Source: UBA11891 sp049890035
GTDB lineage: Bacteria; Bacteroidota; Bacteroidia; Flavobacteriales; Flavobacteriaceae
Length of the DNA stretch: 64,000 bases
Assembly: GCA_049890035.1 (NCBI GenBank)
Contig: JBMHCG010000057.1
Coordinates: 5,103 to 69,102 of the forward strand
Direction of reading: 5' to 3'
Shown: positions 16,635 to 25,720 of the stretch, one piece after another
How the letters are laid out: each line of letters begins with the position of its first letter
Position numbering within the stretch: position 1 is the stretch's first letter
Notes under the pieces: generated by a model
Told to the model about the DNA's origin: nothing
What the model saw: only the letters and a program-made list of their open reading frames with translations
Databases searched by the model: none
Made by a program: the position numbers and the translations under genes

Positions 16635-16895
16635 ATGTATTTGAACGACACCGAAGAGATCCTTGCCATCATTGTATGCATTGCCATTGTTGTAGGATTT
16701 GTTGTCAAAACGATTCAAGACATAAAAAACACCGTAACTGAGGAAAAAGCCAAGTTCAACCAACAAAAGGAAGATGAAGAAAAAGTACGTGAACTAATCG
16801 ATTTTATTGACCAACGTACGGCCTTGATTAAAAACATTCACAACCTTCAAAAGAAAAAAGAAAATCCCAATGCCGAAAAAACTTCAGGCGAATGA
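16635..16895 (+). CDS. single-pass membrane protein with coiled-coil tail, 86 residues
   Basis: ATG at 16635 (MYLNDTEEILAIIVCIAIVV). Residues about 8-28 form one membrane helix, followed by a charged amphipathic helix rich in Lys/Glu/Gln ending in KKKENPNAEKTSGE. It is divergent from the PqqB-like gene with a 40-base gap. The next small gene begins 26 bases inside its 3' end in another frame, so the two are probably translated together. I do not recognise the family. A scaffold or anchor function is plausible. Confidence 0.65.
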   Translation: MYLNDTEEILAIIVCIAIVVGFVVKTIQDIKNTVTEEKAKFNQQKEDEEKVRELIDFIDQRTALIKNIHNLQKKKENPNAEKTSGE

Positions 16896-17025
16896 CAGCC
16901 TTCAAGATTTACTCCAAGAACTGAACAACCGTTTGAATGAAGGACACTATAACGATTCGGTTCACAAAATCAAATTATTGACCGCCAAAGAAGTAGTGGA
17001 GCGTATCCTAGAAGAAAGTTCTTAA
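16870..17025 (+). CDS. 51-residue helical protein overlapping its upstream neighbour
   Basis: ATG at 16870, stop TAA at 17023-17025. The product starts MPKKLQANDSLQDLLQELNN and continues as one long charged helix (HKIKLLTAKEVVERILEES). It overlaps the preceding gene by 26 bases and the convergent GH16 gene by 4 bases. The double overlap and normal amino-acid composition support a real gene. No family is recognised. Confidence 0.55.
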   Translation: MPKKLQANDSLQDLLQELNNRLNEGHYNDSVHKIKLLTAKEVVERILEESS

Positions 17026-17873
17026 GGTATGCGTTGATAGACTCGTATGTAATCGATCTGAAATTGTTGCGGGAATATGTCCTCATTTGTTACACTGCCC
17101 CCAAAGTTCCCCCCCACAGCAGCATTTAATAGCAGATAGAATGGTTTATCAAAGGGCCAATAATCAGGATTGTTTGTTCCGGGAGCATAGGTATATTGAA
17201 GTTTCCCGTCCACAAAAAAATCAATGGCTTCACTAGACCATTCGATTCCATATACATGAAACGCATCTTCCAAATTAGACACCAAAACCTTTTTCGTATT
17301 GATCGTCGCACCGGAGCTGCTGGTGGTATGTAGAGAGTGATGAACAATACCTGGCATGCGGCCAACAAATTCCATGATATCAATTTCGCCACAGGCTGGC
17401 CATGAGTTGGTATCTATATCATTACCCAACATCCAGAAGGCAGGCCAAAGACCATCTCCTTGTGGTAGTTTGATACGGGCTTCAATTTTTCCATACTGAA
17501 ACTCCTTTTTGGCTTTGGTGGTGATTCGGGTAGAAGTATAAAAATTCCCTTTCTCTATCCGGATGGTCAGTAGTCCGTCTGCTACTGTATGGTTCTTATC
17601 CGTATAGCGCTGGAGTTCTTGATTTCCCCAACCACAGATACCGTAGTCACAGCCGTCCCCCAATTCAAAGTTCCAATCGTCCAAATTCAAGGCATCGCCT
17701 TCAAAATCATCTTCCCATACCAACGTAAAAGGTATATTTGGATCCGCTGAAATAGGGACGGTTGGTACTGCGTCCACAACTTCTGTGCTGTATTGAGGCG
17801 TTACAGTATCTTCTTCATCTCCACATTGCATCGTTCCGATTGCCAGAACCCACAAAAACACCCAATTTTTCAT
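17022..17873 (-). CDS. GH16 family glycoside hydrolase (laminarinase-like)
   Basis: 283 residues from the ATG at 17873 (MKNWVFLWVLAIGTMQCG); an ATG three codons earlier is possible. The signal segment ends in a weak lipobox at Cys17. The GH16 domain spans about 50-283, with the catalytic motif EIDIME (nucleophile Glu163, Asp165, acid/base Glu168), the substrate-loop sequence WPAFWMLG, and the closing strand FQIDYIRVYQ. The family cleaves beta-1,3- or beta-1,3/1,4-glucans, so algal laminarin is a likely substrate in the sea. No SusC/SusD genes flank it, so it is not part of a full polysaccharide-utilisation locus in this window. Confidence 0.9.
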   Translation of the reverse strand: MKNWVFLWVLAIGTMQCGDEEDTVTPQYSTEVVDAVPTVPISADPNIPFTLVWEDDFEGDALNLDDWNFELGDGCDYGICGWGNQELQRYTDKNHTVADGLLTIRIEKGNFYTSTRITTKAKKEFQYGKIEARIKLPQGDGLWPAFWMLGNDIDTNSWPACGEIDIMEFVGRMPGIVHHSLHTTSSSGATINTKKVLVSNLEDAFHVYGIEWSSEAIDFFVDGKLQYTYAPGTNNPDYWPFDKPFYLLLNAAVGGNFGGSVTNEDIFPQQFQIDYIRVYQRIP

Positions 17874-17964
17874 TCCGATCAAAATTTATCAAATATATCA
17901 ATCTCTCTTTTTCTACGAACAAAAACTAATGTTATCTTGGGGGACTAACTCTTATTAGAATCAA

Positions 17965-19287
17965 TTGGACGTTTTATTACCTCATGATGGGGCCAGTATG
18001 GTTTCAATGGGCCGCGGAGCACTAGGCATGGCATTGCTGGTAGGACTGGCTTATTTACTTTCTACAGATCGAAAAAACATACCTTGGAAGACAGTGGGTT
18101 TGGGTCTCTTCGCACAATTTCTTATTGCTTTGGGTGTTTTGAAAGTGGCCTTTTTAAAAGAAGTTTTTGAAGGCTTGGGAAGTTTCTTTATCCGAATATT
18201 AGAATATACCCAAACCGGTGCGCAAATGTTATTGGGGAACTTTGCCAATGTCGAACAATACGGTTTCATTTTTGTGTTTCAAGCCCTACCAGTTATTATT
18301 TTCTTTTCTGCACTCACCTCAGTTTTGTATTATTTTGGGATCATCCAGAAGGTCGTAAAAGGACTGGCTTGGGGATTGACTCGCTTACTAAAAATATCGG
18401 GCACGGAAAGTTTGGCCGTTGCAGCTAATATATTCATGGGCCAGACTGAAGCACCTTTGTTAATCAAGGCGTACCTCAAACGCATGACTCGTTCGGAATT
18501 ATTCCTGGTCATGGTTGGTGGCATGGCTACCGTGGCAGGAAGTGTATTGGGGGCCTACATTAGTTTTTTAGGGGGGTCGGATCCGGAGCAACAATTGTAT
18601 TTTGCACAAAACCTACTGGCCGCTTCAGTTATGGCGGCACCCGGAGCTGTTGTCATCGCAAAAATTATCTACCCTCAAACCGAACCCATTTCCAGTGAAA
18701 TTCATATCCCGCGAGAAGAAATCGGAAGTAATTTTTTAACAGCCATATCCAACGGTACTTCCGAAGGTGTTCGAATGGCGGTCAATGTTGCTGCTATGCT
18801 ACTGGTTTTTATTTCACTGATCGCTCTGGTCAACGGTGTTTTAGGAGCCGTTGGGGGTTGGGTTGGACTGAACGATTGGATTGCTGCTCACACAGTCTAT
18901 GATTCCCTCTCGGTAGAATTTGTCTTAGGACATTTGTTTGCTCCCCTCATGTGGTTATTGGGTGTCGCTTATGAAGATATGACCTTGATCGGGCAACTAA
19001 TTGGAATCAAATTGGTCGCCAGTGAATTTGTTGCTTATACTCAACTGGCGGAACTACAAAACATGAGTAGTCTCCTCCACTTTCAATATCAAAAGTCCAT
19101 TGTTATGGCAACCTACATGCTTTGTGGTTTTGCGAATTTTGCCTCCATTGGCATTCAAATCGGCGGAATCGGCATCATCGCTCCCAGTAAGAGACAACTC
19201 CTTACCGAATTGGGATTGCGCGCCATGTTAGGAGGGACCCTCGTGTCGCTACTTTCGGCAACCATGGCTGGAATGATTTTGGGTTGA
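17965..19287 (+). CDS. concentrative nucleoside transporter (CNT/NupC family)
   Basis: 440 residues if the TTG at 17965 is used; an ATG at 17998 (MVSMGRGALGM) gives 429 residues and is at least as likely. The protein is polytopic. Family landmarks are FMGQTEAPLLIKAY in the middle, the gate domain GGMATVAGSVLGAYI, and CGFANFASIGIQIGGIG near the end. It imports nucleosides with sodium or protons. It is divergent from the glucanase and its stop is 5 bases from the stop of the convergent symporter. Confidence 0.9.
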   Translation: MDVLLPHDGASMVSMGRGALGMALLVGLAYLLSTDRKNIPWKTVGLGLFAQFLIALGVLKVAFLKEVFEGLGSFFIRILEYTQTGAQMLLGNFANVEQYGFIFVFQALPVIIFFSALTSVLYYFGIIQKVVKGLAWGLTRLLKISGTESLAVAANIFMGQTEAPLLIKAYLKRMTRSELFLVMVGGMATVAGSVLGAYISFLGGSDPEQQLYFAQNLLAASVMAAPGAVVIAKIIYPQTEPISSEIHIPREEIGSNFLTAISNGTSEGVRMAVNVAAMLLVFISLIALVNGVLGAVGGWVGLNDWIAAHTVYDSLSVEFVLGHLFAPLMWLLGVAYEDMTLIGQLIGIKLVASEFVAYTQLAELQNMSSLLHFQYQKSIVMATYMLCGFANFASIGIQIGGIGIIAPSKRQLLTELGLRAMLGGTLVSLLSATMAGMILG

Positions 19288-19292
19288 TCCGT

Positions 19293-21086
19293 TTATTCTT
19301 GTTTTCGCAGTTTTTTCCAAGCAAACCATAAGCCTACAAATGAAACAAGGGCTAAACCACTTACCTTAATGCCAGTTCCCATTTGCCCATACAAAAAATA
19401 TCCTGTCGCAAAGAGAAGGCAATAAATACTCAGGGAACCCAAAAGCATGCATACAATACCCATAGGCACGTTCCACCCTTTCTGTATAGATGAAAGGTTT
19501 TGCTTGTTTGCCTTGGCTTTCTGATAGACAGCTCGCCAACCCGGTCCCCCAGGATGTATTTTTTCAACAAACGAAATTAAAACCGTATCTGACTCCGGTG
19601 GCGTAACAAGAGTAACAACAATCCAACTCAGTGTGGTTATTCCCACTCCAAAAACTAGCTGTGTCGTTGCGTCGAAGGCAGTTCCTCCCAGAGCTGGATG
19701 AATCAATTCCAAATACAGGGCAATCAAAAAAGAAACCACCATTGCTGTAATTTCACTGTAAATGTTTATCCGCCACCAGAACCAACGCAAAATAAACAAA
19801 AGGCCCGTTCCTGCCCCAATCTGCAACAAGATGCTAAAGGCCTGAAGGGCATTTTGCAATGCCAATGCCAACAAACCCGCCAGTACCATCAGTATAACAG
19901 TTGTTACTCTTCCAATTGCCACTAATTTTTTTTCGCTCGCTTGAGGATCAACAAATCGGCGATAAAAATCATGAACAACATAGGAAGAGCCCCAATTCAG
20001 ATGCGAAGAAAGTGTAGACATGAATGCGGCGATCAGAGAAGCTAATAACAACCCTAACAAACCCGGTGGTAAAAAGCTCATCATGGCTGGATAAGCTAAA
20101 TCATGACCAATAACCGAAGGGTCTAAATTAGGGAAAGCCGTTTGTATGGAATCCAAAGTTGGGAAAATGATGACAGAGGCCAAAGCGACCAATATCCATG
20201 GCCAAGGACGGACAGCGTAATGCATAAAATTAAATAATAACGTTGCCCAAATAGCATTCTTTTCATCTTTGGCTGATAGCATTCGTTGGGCGACATAGCC
20301 ACCGCCACCGGGTTCGGCACCTGGATACCAAACACTCCACCACTGCAATGCAATCGGAATGATAAATAAAGTGACAAATATTTCCGTGTCTGATAGGGGT
20401 GGAATAAGATCAAGTTTAGGCACTACTTGAGGGTGTGCAACCAGCGCTTTCAACCCCCCTATTTGGGGTAAATCAATTACTACAATCGCCGCTCCTATTG
20501 TAGCTGTCATCGCTAAAAGAAATTGAAAAAAATCGGTGATAATAACACCTCGCAAACCGCCCAATGATGAATAGACAACGGTTACAGTAGCTGCAACAAA
20601 AAGGGTTTGCAGGGGAGAAAAACCCAATAGCACTCCTCCTATTTTGATCCCTGCCAAACAAACAGTCGCCATGATCATCACATTGAAAAAGACACCCAAA
20701 TACAGGGCTCGAAACCCCCGTAAAAAAGCAGCTCCTTTTCCACTGTAACGCAATTCATAAAATTCTAAATCTGTCAATACTTCCGATCGGCGCCAGAGTT
20801 TGGCATAAACAAAAACGGTCAACATACCGGTCAGTAAAAAAGCCCACCAGACCCAATTGCCCGACACGCCATTGGTTCGTACGATATCGGTTACCAAATT
20901 GGGGGTGTCGGCTGAAAAAGTGGTAGCCACCATTGAAATGCCCAACAACCACCATGGCATGTTACGCCCCGAAAGAAAAAAATCATTCACGCTCTGTCCA
21001 GCAGAACGTGCTGTCCATAAGCCAATGGCCAATGAAATAATAAAAAAAGCAGCTATTATGCCCCAATCTAGTGTAGTTAACAACAT
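19293..21086 (-). CDS. sodium:solute symporter (SSS family)
   Basis: 597 residues with about 14 membrane helices. The N-terminal FFLSGRNMPWWLLGISMVAT and SADTP segments and the VYSSLGGLRGVIITDFFQF region are SSS signatures. The protein resembles branches annotated as sugar or sialic-acid-like symporters, but the substrate cannot be read from sequence. It is convergent with the nucleoside transporter and divergent from the secreted protein at 21170. The C-terminal extension with a last pair of helices is normal for long SSS members. Confidence 0.88.
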   Translation of the reverse strand: MLLTTLDWGIIAAFFIISLAIGLWTARSAGQSVNDFFLSGRNMPWWLLGISMVATTFSADTPNLVTDIVRTNGVSGNWVWWAFLLTGMLTVFVYAKLWRRSEVLTDLEFYELRYSGKGAAFLRGFRALYLGVFFNVMIMATVCLAGIKIGGVLLGFSPLQTLFVAATVTVVYSSLGGLRGVIITDFFQFLLAMTATIGAAIVVIDLPQIGGLKALVAHPQVVPKLDLIPPLSDTEIFVTLFIIPIALQWWSVWYPGAEPGGGGYVAQRMLSAKDEKNAIWATLLFNFMHYAVRPWPWILVALASVIIFPTLDSIQTAFPNLDPSVIGHDLAYPAMMSFLPPGLLGLLLASLIAAFMSTLSSHLNWGSSYVVHDFYRRFVDPQASEKKLVAIGRVTTVILMVLAGLLALALQNALQAFSILLQIGAGTGLLFILRWFWWRINIYSEITAMVVSFLIALYLELIHPALGGTAFDATTQLVFGVGITTLSWIVVTLVTPPESDTVLISFVEKIHPGGPGWRAVYQKAKANKQNLSSIQKGWNVPMGIVCMLLGSLSIYCLLFATGYFLYGQMGTGIKVSGLALVSFVGLWFAWKKLRKQE

Positions 21087-21158
21087 TTCAACTTGGTTTT
21101 ATTTTCTTAAATATAGCACAAAATCCTCGCCACTGACTTCATTCCTTCTGAAAATGAA

Positions 21159-21166
21159 TACTTTTG
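21159..21166 (+). promoter_or_regulatory. candidate -7 element (TACTTTTG) giving a leaderless start
   Basis: Exact TAnnTTTG match ending three bases before the ATG at 21170. If used, transcription would begin at or within a base or two of the start codon. No clear -33 TTG is present. Confidence 0.35.
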
Positions 21167-21169
21167 AGT

Positions 21170-21835
21170 ATGCAGGTTTTTCGATGGGGTTTATGGCTTT
21201 TAACTATATGGAGTTGTTTTTATGTTACAAAACTCCACGCGCAATGGGAAGGCAACAAGCCCCCCAACAAACTACTTTTCCCAAAAGAACCGACAGCTGA
21301 AAAGAAAAGTCTGCTGTTGCCCGAACCCCAAAACAACTTTTTAAAAAGTCCCAATACCAGTCTATTGGAAATGAAGCAGCCCATGCTGGACTTGACTCAA
21401 AAAGAAAAGTTTATTGATCCTAAAACACACTATTTGGCGCGTCTCAATCGCTCGCTTTCCAATTCGACTGGAGAGGATAAGAAACTACCTGAAAACTATC
21501 AAATTGATCAATATCTTGGTGACTTTCGCAGTTCGGATAAAATCATGCAAGTCGTGGTTCGAGATCATGAATATCCTGACGGTGACCGAATAAAGATTCT
21601 TGTTAATGATCAAGAAGTCATTTCAAATTTATTGTTGATTGAACAGTTTCGAGGGATTCAACTTCCTTTGGTAGAGGGATTCAATAAAATTGATTTTGTA
21701 GCTCTAAATCAAGGGGATTCTGGACCCAATACAGCTGAAGTTCAAATATATAACAGCCAAGGCCAATTGGAGGCTGCCAACCGATGGAACTTAGCGACAG
21801 GGGTCAAAGCAACCTACGTAATCATTAAAGAATAA
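21170..21835 (+). CDS. secreted protein of unknown function, 221 residues
   Basis: ATG at 21170 (MQVFRWGLWLLTIWSCFYV, with cleavage after KLHAQ); a TTG two codons upstream is in frame but less likely. The middle is Pro/Lys/Leu-rich and low in complexity, and the C-terminal 100 residues form a beta-rich domain (VVVRDHEYPDGDRIKILVND, then FNKIDFVALNQGDSGPNTAEV) that looks like a small periplasmic sandwich domain. It ends 7 bases before the alanine symporter gene, so they are likely co-transcribed. I do not know the family name. Confidence 0.75.
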   Translation: MQVFRWGLWLLTIWSCFYVTKLHAQWEGNKPPNKLLFPKEPTAEKKSLLLPEPQNNFLKSPNTSLLEMKQPMLDLTQKEKFIDPKTHYLARLNRSLSNSTGEDKKLPENYQIDQYLGDFRSSDKIMQVVVRDHEYPDGDRIKILVNDQEVISNLLLIEQFRGIQLPLVEGFNKIDFVALNQGDSGPNTAEVQIYNSQGQLEAANRWNLATGVKATYVIIKE

Positions 21836-21842
21836 GCATCTG

Positions 21843-23183
21843 ATGGCGCTCGCTGGTTTCGAACGGTTCCTCCAATATAGCATACAATCACTGGAGTGGG
21901 TTATGCTGATTCTCATTATCGGTGGTGGATGCTATCTTTTGTTTCATTCCAAAGGAGTGCCTTTGTTTCGTATAAAAGAAGCCCTTGAACTTCTTTTCCG
22001 CAAAGAAACAGGCCCAGGAATATCACGTTTTCAAGCCCTGAGTGCTGTGCTAGCAGCAACTGTTGGCTTGGGTAATATATCTGGGGTCGCCATTGCCATA
22101 CATATGGGTGGGCCAGGGGTTTTGGTTTGGATGTGGATCACTGCCGTCATCGGAAGTATCATCAAGTTTTACTCCTGTTCCTTGGCGGTTCAAATGCGCG
22201 CTGTCGATTCCAATAAACAACCCTTGGGAGGACCGATGTACTATATGGAAATGGGTGTCCCACGCTGGGGCAAACCGATGGCAATTTGGTTTTCCATTGC
22301 GGGTCTGTTTGGTGTGCTTCCTGCCTTTACTGCCAATCAGCTGACTCAAACTCTCGTCGATGTAGTGAATCCTAGTCAGTACATTCCCCTGGGTATTTGG
22401 AATTGGAAACTCATTATCGGAATCGTTTTGTGCTTGCTTACCAGCTGGGTTATTTTTGGTGGGCTTAAAAAAATTGTGCGGGTTACTTCAGGATTGGTTC
22501 CGGTTATGGTAATGCTATACCTTTCTATGGGCATCTTTATTCTTGTCAATAATGCCGAAACCATTCTCCCCTCATTGCAACAAATATTTGAACAGGCACT
22601 GGGATTGCAAACAGCCGTATCCGGTAGCTTTTGGGGGCTGGTTCTACTGGGTGTTCGAAGAGCCGTATTTTCAAATGAAAGTGGGGTCGGTAACGCCCCC
22701 ATGTATCATGGACAATCCCAAAGCAAAATGGGAACCAACGAAGGACTCACCGCCATGTTAGGCCCTTTGCTCGACACCGGTTTGGTTTGCACCATCACCG
22801 GTCTAATTGTTGTCATTAGCGGGGCCTATTCCAATCCTGATCTCAATGGCATAGTTCTAACTCTTGAAGCTTTTCGCCGTCTTTTCTTTGGTATTGGAGA
22901 CGAATTGTTGTTGTTGATGGTCTTGGTCTTTGGTGTTTCCACGCTCTTTACTTATTCCTATTATGGCGTGAAGTGCTTTGGCTATTTGACAAGAAAGACT
23001 TGGGGTCCGTATTACAATTATTTCTATCTGGCCAGTATCATTTTCTCTGCCCTGGTTACAGTAGAAGTTGTAATCGGTATTATTGATCTCTCTTTTGCAT
23101 TGATGTGTATTCCCAACATGGTGGCCCTATTGTATTTATCCAACGCGGTCAAAAGTGAAATGAGAAATCGAAAGTGGATATAA
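21843..23183 (+). CDS. sodium:alanine/glycine symporter (AGCS family)
   Basis: 446 residues, about 11 membrane helices. Diagnostic AGCS segments are AATVGLGNISGVAIAIHMGG, then GGPMYYMEMG and VFSNESGVGNAPMYHG. These transporters import alanine or glycine with sodium, and some members accept D-alanine, which would suit the D-amino-acid enzymes nearby. It is translated just after the secreted protein and closed by a strong hairpin shared with the convergent amidohydrolase. Confidence 0.9.
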   Translation: MALAGFERFLQYSIQSLEWVMLILIIGGGCYLLFHSKGVPLFRIKEALELLFRKETGPGISRFQALSAVLAATVGLGNISGVAIAIHMGGPGVLVWMWITAVIGSIIKFYSCSLAVQMRAVDSNKQPLGGPMYYMEMGVPRWGKPMAIWFSIAGLFGVLPAFTANQLTQTLVDVVNPSQYIPLGIWNWKLIIGIVLCLLTSWVIFGGLKKIVRVTSGLVPVMVMLYLSMGIFILVNNAETILPSLQQIFEQALGLQTAVSGSFWGLVLLGVRRAVFSNESGVGNAPMYHGQSQSKMGTNEGLTAMLGPLLDTGLVCTITGLIVVISGAYSNPDLNGIVLTLEAFRRLFFGIGDELLLLMVLVFGVSTLFTYSYYGVKCFGYLTRKTWGPYYNYFYLASIIFSALVTVEVVIGIIDLSFALMCIPNMVALLYLSNAVKSEMRNRKWI

Positions 23184-23184
23184 A

Positions 23185-23207
23185 AAAGCGCGGTTGCCCC
23201 GCGCTTT
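23185..23207. terminator. bidirectional terminator between symporter and amidohydrolase
   Basis: Perfect 9-bp stem: AAAGCGCGG at 23185-23193 pairs with CCGCGCTTT at 23199-23207 around a 5-base loop. It sits between two convergent genes with an A-run on one side and T residues on the other, so it can serve both. Confidence 0.8.
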
Positions 23208-23213
23208 AATGAT

Positions 23214-24644
23214 CTACTGTTGACCTATGGGTGGGGGTCCGTCGGGTAACAACCCTTTGTACACATAAGTGCCTTTGCGTTCTTTAAATTCAGCTTTTAC
23301 AGCCGTTCGCAATGATGGGTTTTTAAACAAATCAATCATTGTCATACCCAAGGCTTTCGCAGCATAGAGCATGCCTTTGTGCCCAATTGACATGCCGCCA
23401 CAGGCCACTACGGCCCACGAGTGCCAGGGCGTACCTTTGGGTGCTGTAGCTACCCCCAAACGTACCACTGGAACGATAAAACTAACATCGCCCACATCTG
23501 TGGATCCCCCCCCTGGGTGTTCAAGTGTTTCTCTCAATGGCTTTACCGTTCCATCAATTCCTATTTGCGGCTTGCCCGTAGCTTCCTGAATTTTATAGGC
23601 AAAAGCTGTTTCTTCTTCTGTATAGGCAATATCCCCTAAAGTTTCTAAATTCTTTTGTACGGCAGCACCCCCAGCTCGGTTGGGCAGAATTTCATGTATC
23701 CCTGAAATAAGTGATATTTTATAATCGACATTGGCAAGAATAGCAGCCCCTTCGGCCATGGCTTGAACCCGTTCATAGACTTCTTGCATGCCTTCCCTTT
23801 TTGTATCACGTACACGCACCCAAATACGAGAATAGTCAGGCACCACGTTGACTACCTGTCCCCCATCTTGAATGTGGTAGTGAATGCGAACGGTGGGTTT
23901 GATGTGTTCGCGGTACATATTGATCCCGTGTGTATACAACTCTAGGGCATCGGAAGCACTACGCCCATTCCATGGATCGGCTGAAGCATGGGCTGTTTGT
24001 CCAAAAAACTCTACTTTAAAATCCACCAATGCAAGAGAGCTTTGTACATCAGCTTCTATATTGTCTGCGGGATGCCAGTCCAAGCAAATATCTAAGTCAT
24101 CGAATAAGCCCGCACGGGCCATCCACAGTTTGCCAAAAAATTTCTCTTCTGCGGGTGTTCCAAAAAACTTTACGGTCCCTTTGATTTTACCCTGCTCAAT
24201 CAGTCTTTTCACGGCCACGGCAGCACCCAAACTAGCCGTTCCAAATAAATTATGTCCGCATCCGTGTCCAGCTGCACCGGCTTGAAGCGGTTCTTTGTTG
24301 GGGGTTGCTTTTTGTGAAATCCCTGGAAGAGCGTCAAATTCTCCTAGAATTCCAATAACGGGTTTGCCAGAACCATAACTGGCTACAAAAGCTGTTGGTG
24401 TATCTGCAACCCCAACAGTAACATCAAAACCCTGTGCTCGTGCATAGGCGATTAGGGTTTCAGAAGACACTTTTTCTTGGAAAGCAATTTCTGCGGCTGC
24501 CCAAATTTTGTCGCTCACATCAATCAAAGCCGCTTGTTCTTGATCAATTTGTGCGATGAGTTGCTGTTTTAATTTTTGTGTGTTTTGTCCCCACGTTATT
24601 CCAGAAACAGTGAGGAATAAAACAAATACGCTTAATTTTTTCAT
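23214..24644 (-). CDS. M20-type amidohydrolase, secreted (AbgB-like)
   Basis: 476 residues from the ATG at 24644 (MKKLSVFVLFLTVSGITWGQ), a signal peptide; an in-frame ATG seven codons upstream is less likely. The dinuclear-metal site is visible as GILGEFDALPG, GHGCGHNLFG, and TPAEEKFFGK with paired Glu, plus DWHP and HPGGGSTDVGDVS near the end. The closest pattern is the aminobenzoyl-glutamate utilisation B type, which removes acyl groups from amino acids or cleaves small amides. Secretion makes it an envelope enzyme that could release amino acids for the neighbouring symporter. Confidence 0.85.
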   Translation of the reverse strand: MKKLSVFVLFLTVSGITWGQNTQKLKQQLIAQIDQEQAALIDVSDKIWAAAEIAFQEKVSSETLIAYARAQGFDVTVGVADTPTAFVASYGSGKPVIGILGEFDALPGISQKATPNKEPLQAGAAGHGCGHNLFGTASLGAAVAVKRLIEQGKIKGTVKFFGTPAEEKFFGKLWMARAGLFDDLDICLDWHPADNIEADVQSSLALVDFKVEFFGQTAHASADPWNGRSASDALELYTHGINMYREHIKPTVRIHYHIQDGGQVVNVVPDYSRIWVRVRDTKREGMQEVYERVQAMAEGAAILANVDYKISLISGIHEILPNRAGGAAVQKNLETLGDIAYTEEETAFAYKIQEATGKPQIGIDGTVKPLRETLEHPGGGSTDVGDVSFIVPVVRLGVATAPKGTPWHSWAVVACGGMSIGHKGMLYAAKALGMTMIDLFKNPSLRTAVKAEFKERKGTYVYKGLLPDGPPPIGQQ

Positions 24645-24685
24645 TTTCTGATTTTTTGAAGTCAAGGACTGCCAAAGAGGAACTA

Positions 24686-24847
24686 CTATCGGTGTTTTAA
24701 TAGCAGGGTCAGTAAAAGAAAGAAACTGCCACCCATCAAATAAGGGGTGTCAATAAAATTCAATTTGTCGTACATGATACCCACAACCGTAAAACATAAA
24801 ATAGCTACTAGCCCCAGTACTATTCGCAAGCCCATTTTCCAGTTCAT
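24686..24847 (-). CDS. 53-residue membrane protein
   Basis: ATG at 24847, TAG stop at 24686. It encodes MNWKMGLRIVLGLVAILCFT as a first membrane helix, a short polar loop (YDKLNFIDTPYLM), a second helix rich in Phe/Leu, and a KHR end. A two-helix hairpin with basic caps and clean reading frame support coding. It precedes the amidohydrolase in the same direction with a 41-base gap and is divergent from the 80-residue membrane protein. Function unknown. Confidence 0.6.
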   Translation of the reverse strand: MNWKMGLRIVLGLVAILCFTVVGIMYDKLNFIDTPYLMGGSFFLLLTLLLKHR

Positions 24848-24893
24848 TGACTAAATATATAAAAAGGAAAAAGGAAATCGGTACATTTAAAGC

Positions 24894-25136
24894 ATGATTC
24901 GCTTCTATTTCATTGGGGTTTCCATACTCTTTTGGGCCATTGTCGCCAACGGGCTTGCCATTTGGCTTGGAATTAAAACATGGTATGAGTTTTTGGAATT
25001 CATCGTTGAAAAAAGAGGGCATGAATTAAATCTAATGCCCTGGGACTGGGTGTGGCTCTTTTTGGGTTATCCTTTAACCCTGGGAGCCAGTGCGGGTCTC
25101 GGGGATTGGATCTATAAACAAATCCATTTGCAATGA
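24894..25136 (+). CDS. 80-residue two-helix membrane protein
   Basis: The ATG at 24894 gives MIRFYFIGVSILFWAIVANG, a membrane helix, then a charged loop (KTWYEFLEFIVEKRGHELN) and a second helix (WDWVWLFLGYPLTLGASAG). The TGA stop interlocks with the ATG of the OsmC gene as ATGA, so the two are translationally coupled. The sequence TACATTTA just upstream is a near match to a -7 element. No function is known to me; coupling to OsmC suggests a stress or membrane-protection context. Confidence 0.7.
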   Translation: MIRFYFIGVSILFWAIVANGLAIWLGIKTWYEFLEFIVEKRGHELNLMPWDWVWLFLGYPLTLGASAGLGDWIYKQIHLQ

Positions 25137-25534
25137 CTAGTACGGTTACCTATCTGGGCGATTTGCGTACCGAATGTACACATCTATCGTCACAAACTAA
25201 AATGAATACAGACGCCCCGGTTGACAACCAAGGAAAAGGACAAGCCTTTTCCCCAACAGACCAAGTGGCAACTGCCTTGGCCTCATGCATCCTTACGATC
25301 ATGGGAATCAAGGCTCGGGAATGGGAGATTGATCTCATAAACACGAAAGCCGAAGTAACAAAGACAATGGGAGATAACCCGCGTCGGATTACCAAAATTG
25401 ATATCCGCATTTGTTTCCCCCATAAATGGGATACAAAAACAAAAATACGCTTAGAGAAAGTTGTAACCGCCTGTCCCGTCCATCATTCCTTGCATCCCGA
25501 TATTGAAAAAAGCATTCAACTGGAATGGTCTTGA
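25133..25534 (+). CDS. OsmC family peroxiredoxin-like protein
   Basis: 133 residues. The OsmC fold is recognisable by FSPTDQVATALASCILTIMG with the first redox Cys, and by VVTACPVHHSLHP with the second. Members reduce organic hydroperoxides with a two-Cys mechanism in the cytoplasm. It overlaps its upstream neighbour by ATGA, and its 3' end overlaps the convergent small membrane protein gene by 19 bases. Length is typical. Confidence 0.88.
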   Translation: MTSTVTYLGDLRTECTHLSSQTKMNTDAPVDNQGKGQAFSPTDQVATALASCILTIMGIKAREWEIDLINTKAEVTKTMGDNPRRITKIDIRICFPHKWDTKTKIRLEKVVTACPVHHSLHPDIEKSIQLEWS

Positions 25535-25719
25535 TCCTTGGAACTTGAAACAGGTGCTTTCGGGATAAAAAGCACAATAACAACTCCTATAAAACCGAAA
25601 AAAAAGCCCAATAAAAAACCCATGGATCGAGAACGTCCTTTGCGTTCACACAGATACGAGCCCAAAGCACCAAAAGCAACACCAATGGCCATTGAGAAAT
25701 AAAAAAAGGAACTATTCAT
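25516..25719 (-). CDS. 67-residue small membrane protein downstream of ABA4-like gene
   Basis: The start chosen is the ATG at 25719 (MNSSFFYFSMAIGVAFGALG), one base after the TGA of the ABA4-like gene; an ATG at 25728 overlapping that stop is the alternative. The longer open frame upstream is antisense shadow. Two glycine-rich helices (GVAFGALGSYL and MGFLLGFFFGFIGVVIV) flank a basic CERKGRSRS loop, followed by a Ser/Asp-rich tail. It is probably co-translated with the ABA4-like protein. Function unknown. Confidence 0.65.
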   Translation of the reverse strand: MNSSFFYFSMAIGVAFGALGSYLCERKGRSRSMGFLLGFFFGFIGVVIVLFIPKAPVSSSKDQDHSS

Positions 25720-25720
25720 T

